A program made the position numbers and the translations under genes. From Mrakia gelida (lineage: Eukaryota; Basidiomycota; Tremellomycetes; Cystofilobasidiales; Mrakiaceae): a stretch of 64,000 nt of DNA. Below are positions 56,301 through 64,000 of the stretch, piece by piece (position 1 is the stretch's first letter; each line of letters begins with the position of its first letter). The DNA is taken from NCBI GenBank assembly GCA_024345305.1, contig BRON01000006.1, forward strand, positions 1,984,001-2,048,000. The letters run 5' to 3'. The notes beneath the pieces are model-generated. The model saw nothing but the letters and a program-made list of their open reading frames with translations. It was not told the DNA's origin and did not search any database.

Positions 56301-56730
56301 GTGGGGTGGGGGGGGGGGGGGGGGGGGGGGGCGGCTCGTTCGGTTTTTGGCAGTTGGACGTTGGGGTGGGGTCGTTCGAGGGAGCTCGGAGGGAGGGAGG
56401 GAGCGAGGTTGAGCTCGAACGCAACGCGACGGTTGAGAGAAGTTCGGCGTCTTCGCATCTCTTTTCGTTGAACCCTAACCATTGTTTTCGATAAGGAGTG
56501 GAGAGATGCATTATTATTAGCCGACGTGAGTCTAGTTGGAAACTGCAAGAGCACACGAAAGCGAGAAAGTTGGATCGAAACAAATCGAAACGGAGCTCGA
56601 AACCACTACACCAAAGGGAGTCAGTCCGTAGAGCCAAACCCCTCGAAGCCCCCCATTCGACTTATACCCATCTCCCTCCTCAACCCATCAGGCTCCCCCC
56701 CGCGTCGCTGAACCCACACCGACCGTCCGC
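56301..56730. repeat. convergent spacer with a 24-G homopolymer
   Basis: Positions 56308-56331 are an uninterrupted run of about 24 G, starting 8 bp after the stop codon of the nucleotidase gene. The rest is ordinary spacer before the minus-strand neighbour ends at 56731. Confidence 0.7.
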
Positions 56731-58576
56731 TCAACTCGATTCCGCGCGTCCCTTCAAGCCAAGCAGTCGAAGGAGCGGAATGGGTCCGGATGGCTCGACG
56801 GGCGTCGTAGGCGGCGAGGAGGGGTCGAATTTCTGGGAGCGAAGGAAGAAAAGTCGACGCGTCAGTCAAACATCGACGGTTCCACCAACCCCCCCCCCCC
56901 CCCCCAAACGACCCAGCCTCTGTAACGACGCAAACTGAGCGTGGAAAGGCTACACTTGAAAGCTAAGACAAGACTCACCTTGCGCTCCCCTTCCGATCGC
57001 TCCTTCTCCTTATTAGCTTCAGCTCTCTTCTTCAAAGCCACCTCCCACCCCTTCTCCATCTTCACGATCGGCTCGTCTTCGACCTCCCAATGGAGGCTCG
57101 TTGTCCCCTGACGAATCTTTAGAATGTCATCCAACCATCTTCTCCTCTCTTGGACGTTCAGAAACACCGTTCTCGACGCCGGGTCAGCGAAGTGTGCGGG
57201 TGTGGGGGTGTTGAGGAGAGGGTCGAAGGAGTAGCTGTGTCTGGGCGGCGGGGAGGGTTGGGAGCGAGGAGCGAGTTGCTGAGAGGTTGGAGAGGTGGTG
57301 CTGAGTCGAGGAGATTGCGGAGGAATAACAAGATAGATTGAGGAAGGAAGGAAGATCAGCAAAAGGACGAGGTTCGAACCAAAAACGCGTTCGCCCAAAC
57401 GAACGCGTCTACCACCACTCCCAAACCCTCCAGAAAAACGACCCAAAACTCACCAGCCTCTTCAAAAACATCTCCATCGAAACCATCGAAGGCTTCACCT
57501 TCGCTCCTCTCACCAACTCAATCAAAGCCCACTCGTCCGACGTGATCCGTTGGAAGTTGTCCTCCTTGACCTTCCCTTCTGGACTTGACGTCGTCGGCCG
57601 GGAAGGGCTGCGTTCGGATGTGATGGTGGAGGTGAGGGTAGAGGAGAGTTTCGAGACGCGACTGGACCTGGTGGTTTTGGGAGTGGTAGAAAGAAGGGGA
57701 GGAGGAGGAGGCGAGGACGACGACGACGAGGAGGTGGGTTCTGAGACGGGTGTCCTCGTTGTCGTTGAGGCTAAGCGACGAAGACGAATCTTTGGAGAAG
57801 CGGCGAACGGGACGAAAAGCAATCGGTCAGATCTAATCCTCGGTCTCAATTTCTCCACACGAGCGAAGCGAGAGAAGGAAACCCAAACCACTCACCGCCT
57901 CCCTAGCTTTCTCCACCCTCCCACTCTCAACCCTCTCCTTCTCAGCTCTCACTCGCGACATCTCCTCCTCCCTCCTGCGTCGTTCGGCTCGTTCGGCGTT
58001 GACTCGATTTTCTTCTTGGGTGATTTGGGAGGAGAGGGTGGACCATTGGGAGGAGGGCTGAGAGGAGGAGGGGTCGAGGGAGGAGGAGGAAGACGACGGG
58101 GGAGTTGAGGATGAGGAGGAGGAGGAGGGAGGTGCTAGATCGGTGAGGGGGTTGGACTGAGGAGATAAGATGGGATAAAAAGGAGGTTAGAGCGGGAGTC
58201 AAGGAAATAGACATGAAGCGAACGGAAGGGAGGAGAGACGAGACGAAGAAGAGCTCGAGCTCAACTCCTCCCCTTCCTCCCTTCCTTTCTTCTGTTCCCC
58301 TCTCACTTCTTTCTCTCGCCCATCTCCACCAGATAGCTCAAGACTCACCAAATCAGCAGCGTTCACCTCCGCTCTCTCGCTCCCTAGCTGTTCCTCCTTG
58401 AGTGTCGTCGAACTCGAAGTCGCTCCTTGCTCCTCCTGCTCCTCTGCACTCGTCGACGTTCGTTGATCGGCGAAGCTCCTTCTTGACGGAACGCGTACGG
58501 ACGAGTTGAAGGAGTTGAAGACAGGGTTGGGAGAGAGACGAAGCGATCGAGAGAGGAGGGTCGAGAAGGAGAGCAT
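56731..58576 (-). CDS. predicted mitochondrial protein with coiled coil, family unknown
   Basis: The start at 58576 gives MLSFSTLLSRSLRLSPNPVF and SRRSFADQR, a strong mitochondrial presequence with a likely cleavage site. Exons join in phase: SNPLTDLAPPSSS, then a charged coiled coil (QEENRVNAERAERRRREEE; SRVRAEKERVESGRVEKA), IRLRRLASTTTRTPVSEPTS, EDNFQRITSDEWALIELVRG with VSMEMFLKRL, QLAPRSQPSPPPRHSY, FLNVQERRRWLDDILKIRQG and EVALKKRAEANKEKERSE, ending IPLLRLLGLKGRAESS at 56731. No domain recognised. The basic helices suggest contact with a mitochondrial ribosome or RNA, which is only a guess. The last intron carries a run of 17 C (56889-56905) as seen on the + strand. Confidence 0.65.
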
Positions 58577-59118
58577 CTCGCTGGGCTGGTCGTTGGAAGG
58601 GAAGAAAGGAAGGGAGGAAGAGGTGAGCTCGACGAGAATCGAAAAACGAGCTCGCTTTCCGATGGTGGTAGCTTCCGAGAGCCATTTTCTGGAGCAGACT
58701 TTTGACAGGAAGCGAGATTAGATACGACTGAACCGAACCCGAAGGTTTTCTGACCCACTTCTGATCCCAGCAATAACGAATCTTGCTGTAGAGCGCGAAC
58801 GTCAAGGCGGCCGTCGATCTCTCGACTTGACTCGAGCTCAACCCTCTGTTCTGCCTCATTTTCTTTTCAGGCCATCTTCTCCCTCTCGTCCCTCCAAGAT
58901 CGAGTGCCAGAAAATCTACCATGTAGAAAAGTCGGAGTTCCAAAAATACACTTTTCCTTCGCCTTCACCTCGTCACCCCTCCCTTGCGATGCGATTTTGC
59001 GACCGAGAAGGGGTCCGCGCGCGAGCTCTCTCTCGTTCACGAGCTCTCTCCCTTTCTCCCGCCCACCCCCCATCCAACCCAACCCAGCCCACCCGAACCT
59101 TTTTCGTTTATCTCAACA
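58577..59118. promoter_or_regulatory. divergent promoter region upstream of calmodulin
   Basis: 542 bp between the mitochondrial-protein start (-) and the calmodulin ATG (+). It is CT-rich before the ATG. Short frames only; it probably contains the calmodulin 5' UTR. Confidence 0.45.
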
Positions 59119-60964
<1,846 letters not shown>

Positions 60965-61433
60965 ATCCCAACCCATACCCTCGAAACAGAACATGCTACG
61001 ACACGACGAACGAACGGACGGACGGACGGACGCGAGGAGGAGGCGGAGGGGAGGGTGGGTTGGGAGGGACGAGGGGATCTTGATGAGTTTTCTTCTTTCT
61101 TTGACGTGTTGGGCGAGAGTGGGTGCGAGGGTGGGGGAAGAGGTGTGAGAGGAAGGAAGAGAAAGAGAGAGGGAGAGAGAGACGGTCGACGGCAAGAGCA
61201 GAGGGACCGGCGGACGGACGACGCGTGAGCTATGTACAGTAGAGCTGTCCTTTTGTGGGGCAGGAAAAAGATAGATACGAAACCCGAGGCCAACGACTGA
61301 ATCTTAAGTGGTCTAGCGAACCTAGCCACGCCCACTTTTGGGAAGTTTCGTGGGAGTCAAGACGACGGACGACGAGGAGGGAGGGAGGGAGGGACAAGCT
61401 CAACCCGATCGATCATGAGCTCGTCCATCCATC
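60965..61433. other. calmodulin 3' region
   Basis: 469 bp of GA-rich sequence on the + strand including tandem GGAC repeats (61014-61030, ACGGACGGACGGACGGACG). Likely the 3' UTR. No gene seen. Confidence 0.45.
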
Positions 61434-61978
61434 TCCCTCCAACTTCCACGACGACTTCGCCCTTTTCTTTGCTTTTCAGCTTCTTTTCGGCCTGTCTATC
61501 TCGCCTGGATGATCTGGGTTCTGGGAAGGACGAGGATACAGGGACCAAGAGGTGAGTAAGAGCGAGAGCTCGGACCGAGCTTGATCGAAGCTGACCTTCC
61601 ATCCTTCCTTCCCTCACTATCTCTCTCAGTCTCCTCCTCTCGTCTCTCACCTCGCGCTATCAGAGCTGTAAGTCGAAGCTCATCTTCACGTTGTCCTCCA
61701 AGTTAACTTACTCAATCTCCTCTCCTCCACCTACCAGCTCTCCCACTCCTCGCCTCACCCATCCCCATCTCCATCTCCCTCTCCCTCCTCTCGACCTCCT
61801 TCCTCCCTCTCCCCAACCTACGCAACCCATCCCCCCTCCACCTTCTCTCTCGCATCAAGATGTTGATAATTTCTTCCGCGATCTAATCTTCAAGGCACGA
61901 CAACGCCACGACGAACGACACAAAGCAAGCGAGCGAGTCCACGGATGGAGGTTGAGGTTCGAATCAAAGCTCATCTAG
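61434..61978 (+). CDS. possible small spliced gene, frame undecided
   Basis: Two intron-like blocks with good signals (GTGAGT near 61551 with a CTGACC branch and CTCTCAG acceptor near 61629; GTAAGT near 61671 with an acceptor near 61738) separate three CT-rich exons. All three frames can be joined across them. The most protein-like ends are SPPLVSHLALSEL and HQDVDNFFRDLIFKARQRHD with a basic C-terminus, but that frame lacks an upstream ATG. The frame beginning with ATG at 61434 (MSSSIHLPPTSTTTSPFSLL) ends earlier. It may be a spliced non-coding RNA or a 5' exon lies further left. Confidence 0.25.
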
Positions 61979-62153
61979 ACTAGTCTATTCCTTTCTTGCT
62001 TGCTGCTTCGCTTCTCTCGCACGAAAGCAAGAGAAGACCCCAAAGAAACCGAGAGAGGACGGAAACATATATTTACCCGAGAAACGAAGGCAAGGTCTAC
62101 AACGAGAAAAAGGAAAAGAGCGAGAGTACCGAGTTGACAGACGAACGACGGGC

Positions 62154-62178
62154 GGGGGGGGGGGGGGGGGGGGGGGGG
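62154..62178. repeat. 25-G homopolymer
   Basis: Uninterrupted run of about 25 G in the spacer (61979-62343) between the doubtful small gene and the aminotransferase 3' end. No gene in that spacer. Confidence 0.8.
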
Positions 62179-62343
62179 AAAGGCGCCAAGCATACAACGT
62201 TGTTGGAGGATAAGAAGAAGAGAGATGGATAAGCTAGCCTACCTAGGATACGCAAATAGAACCGTCAAGAACGAACCGAAACGAAAAGAAAGGACCAAAG
62301 AGCGAGGAGGCGAGACGCGTCGTCGTTTGAGGTTTGGATCGGC

Positions 62344-64000
62344 TCAAACCTTGAAGAACACCTTGATGACCTTCTCCATTGTCGAGACGGCGACGGCGAG
62401 TTGTTCGTGCTATCCAATCCGAGGTAAAAAATGATCAGCACGCGTCGAGACGAAGGAAAGTGGGAAAAGGGGACGAAGGAACCGAGTCGACTCACCGAAG
62501 CCATGGAGAACGCGAGTCGGAAGAACCCACCCTGAGCGGACTCGGGGATCTCGGTTCCGGGGAGGCGAGCGTAGGGGGAGAACTGCCATTCGATGCAAGG
62601 ATGGACAAGGGAGAAGGTCAGCGTTTCGTTCGTTCGTCGTCGCGTCGAACTCAACCTCGAAGTCGCGAAAAGAGATCGAGCGAGAAACTCACGTAAGCTC
62701 CAGGGGAAACGAGGACCTTGTTCTCGGCGAGAGCAGTCCACAGCTCGTCCATGAGGGTGATGGTAGGTTCCTCGTCTCCCTCAGCGAGGAGCTTCTGGTA
62801 ATCGGGGTGGTTCTCGACGTGGATTCCTGCGGGAAAGAAAGAGGAGACGCGTCGAGTCAGCGAGGGTCAGTTGAGGGAAATGAGGTGGAAGGAAGGGACT
62901 CACGAAGCCAGACGAACATTCCAGACTGAGGAGGGCGAGCGAAGATGAGACTTCTTGTCAGAAGAGCGAGCGACTGAAGAGAGGAGAGGAGGTGAACGAG
63001 CGAGGCGACTCACAGTTGGAGGGATGAACGAGATCAACGCAGGTCCCTTTCCTCGAGACTTCTCGTCCATAGCACCACCAGTCAAGCTGGCTCGCTTGGC
63101 GTAGCAGCTGACTCCTTTGAGACCTCCGACGACGGAGATCTGAGAGTTGTGCTCGAGGTGGAAGGACGAGTCGAAGAGGTCGCACTGTGTTTGCGATGCG
63201 AAAAAGCAGAACGAGTCAGGACGCGACGAGATAAAGAGAGGCGGACCGAAAGCCAGGGATATGAGGACGTACGATCCAATCTCGTCGCATCTGAGGTCAC
63301 CAAAGGAAGAAGAAGGGAAGAGGTCAGTCGAACGAGATCGAGCGAGACGACGCGAGGACTGGGAAAAGGTGGAGGTGAACGAACGGTGTAAGTCGCCCTG
63401 ATTCCCATAAGCCATCGAGTGTATCCAGGGATTCCCCACTCCTCCGAGACAAGCTTGGTGACGAGAGCCTGCGTCGCAAAGCAAATCGAACCGAGTCAGT
63501 TGAAAAGTCGACGCGACGCAGAGGAGGTCAAGCTCGAAACTGACCTGACTGAACCCAGAAGCGGATTGAGTCGAGGTCTCCGAAGCTCGCTGAAGCCTCT
63601 CGAGGAAGAGAGGAGATCCGGTGAAGAAACCGAGTCGGGATCCAGGGCAGATGGTCTTGGAGAAGGTGTCGATCCTGAGTCAACGAACGGAAAGAGGAGA
63701 GGTCAGTGTCTGGTCGTTCACGCAAGAGAAACGAGAAGGAGAAAGACGAGACGAACCTGATGACTCGGCCCTGGTCTGAAGACGAAGAAGAGACGAAGAA
63801 GACGTCAGTCCAGCTCTCGAACGAAGAGATCGGTTGGGACGACGAGGACGACTCACAATCGAACTTGAGGAACGAAGGAGCGAGCGACTCGAGGAAGTCC
63901 GCGACCTCGACCTCCTGAGACTTCTTGGCGTTGTTGACCTTGGAAGCGGTGTGAGAGGAGGCTTGAGACTTGGGAACGTAGGTGTCGAACTGAAGGAAGT
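62344..64000 (-). CDS. ARO8: aromatic amino-acid aminotransferase (Aro8-like), 5' end cut by the window edge
   Basis: PLP-dependent class I/II transaminase; fungal Aro8 proteins interconvert Phe/Tyr/Trp, 2-aminoadipate and their keto acids. Exons visible from right to left: FDTYVPKSQASSHTASKVN, AKKSQEVEVADFLESLAPSF, IDTFSKTICPGSRLGFFTGS with the Schiff-base lysine in S-K-T, PLFLERLQRASETSTQSASG, LVTKLVSEEWGIPGYTRWLM, DLFDSSFHLEHNSQISVVGG, GKGPALISFIPPT, MFVWLR, HPDYQKLLAEGDEEPTITLM with WTALAENKVLVSPGAY, PESAQGGFFRLAFSMAS (substrate-carboxylate arginine in F-R-L), and EQLAVAVSTMEKVIKVFFKV before the stop at 62344. The N-terminal half, including the cofactor-binding start, lies beyond 64000. 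Introns are short (about 60-110 nt) and dense. Confidence 0.9.

Noticed and set aside
61014..61030. Tandem GGAC units after calmodulin
   Set aside because: Simple short-period repeat in a 3' UTR; nothing to suggest function.

Overview
The window looks like nuclear DNA of an intron-rich basidiomycete. It carries a BRCA2/Brh2-type gene, several F-box and BTB genes, and almost no gene without introns. The moderately GC-rich base composition, CT-rich introns, GCTGAC-like branch points and dense packing suggest a Pucciniomycotina yeast such as the red-yeast group (Microbotryomycetes). That placement is inference. I saw no tRNA, rRNA, transposon, CRISPR array, virus or operon. Genes were rebuilt by joining exons across GT-AG introns and checking that phases agree.

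Layout, left to right. 0.9-5.9 kb: a doubtful low-complexity ORF, IST1 (ESCRT-III regulator, -), and a single-pass membrane protein (+). 6.3-13.9 kb: WASP/Las17 (actin nucleation, -), an aldo/keto reductase (+), and a ferric-reductase-like flavocytochrome (-). 14.6-23.7 kb: a BTB protein (+), a mahogunin-type RING E3 (-), an F-box-like protein (-), and a small mitochondrial protein (+). 25-34.5 kb: a 1012-residue kinase (+), DNA ligase I (-), and a coiled-coil F-box-like protein (+). 36-44.2 kb: an HDDC2-type HD phosphohydrolase (-), MZT1 (gamma-tubulin complex, +), and BRH2 (BRCA2 orthologue, +). 44.5-52.2 kb: a purine-cytosine permease (-), a TPR/F-box protein (-), and an HMG-box-like protein (-). 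52.4-64 kb: a 5'-nucleotidase-family protein (+), a predicted mitochondrial protein (-), calmodulin (+), and an Aro8-type aminotransferase cut by the right edge (-).

Neighbours are functionally unrelated, as expected for a eukaryote. Several pairs are divergent and share promoters of 134 to 377 bp. Two DNA-replication/repair genes (LIG1, BRH2) and two cytoskeletal genes (LAS17, MZT1) lie here, but nothing ties them into a cluster. I did not find an undescribed multi-gene system. The most interesting signals are the architecture of BRH2, a changed catalytic motif in LIG1, microexons down to 7 nt (plus a 4-nt coding first exon), at least 20 copies of the palindrome GACGCGTC mostly in introns and spacers, long poly-G/C tracts, and a reading-frame break in the TPR/F-box gene.
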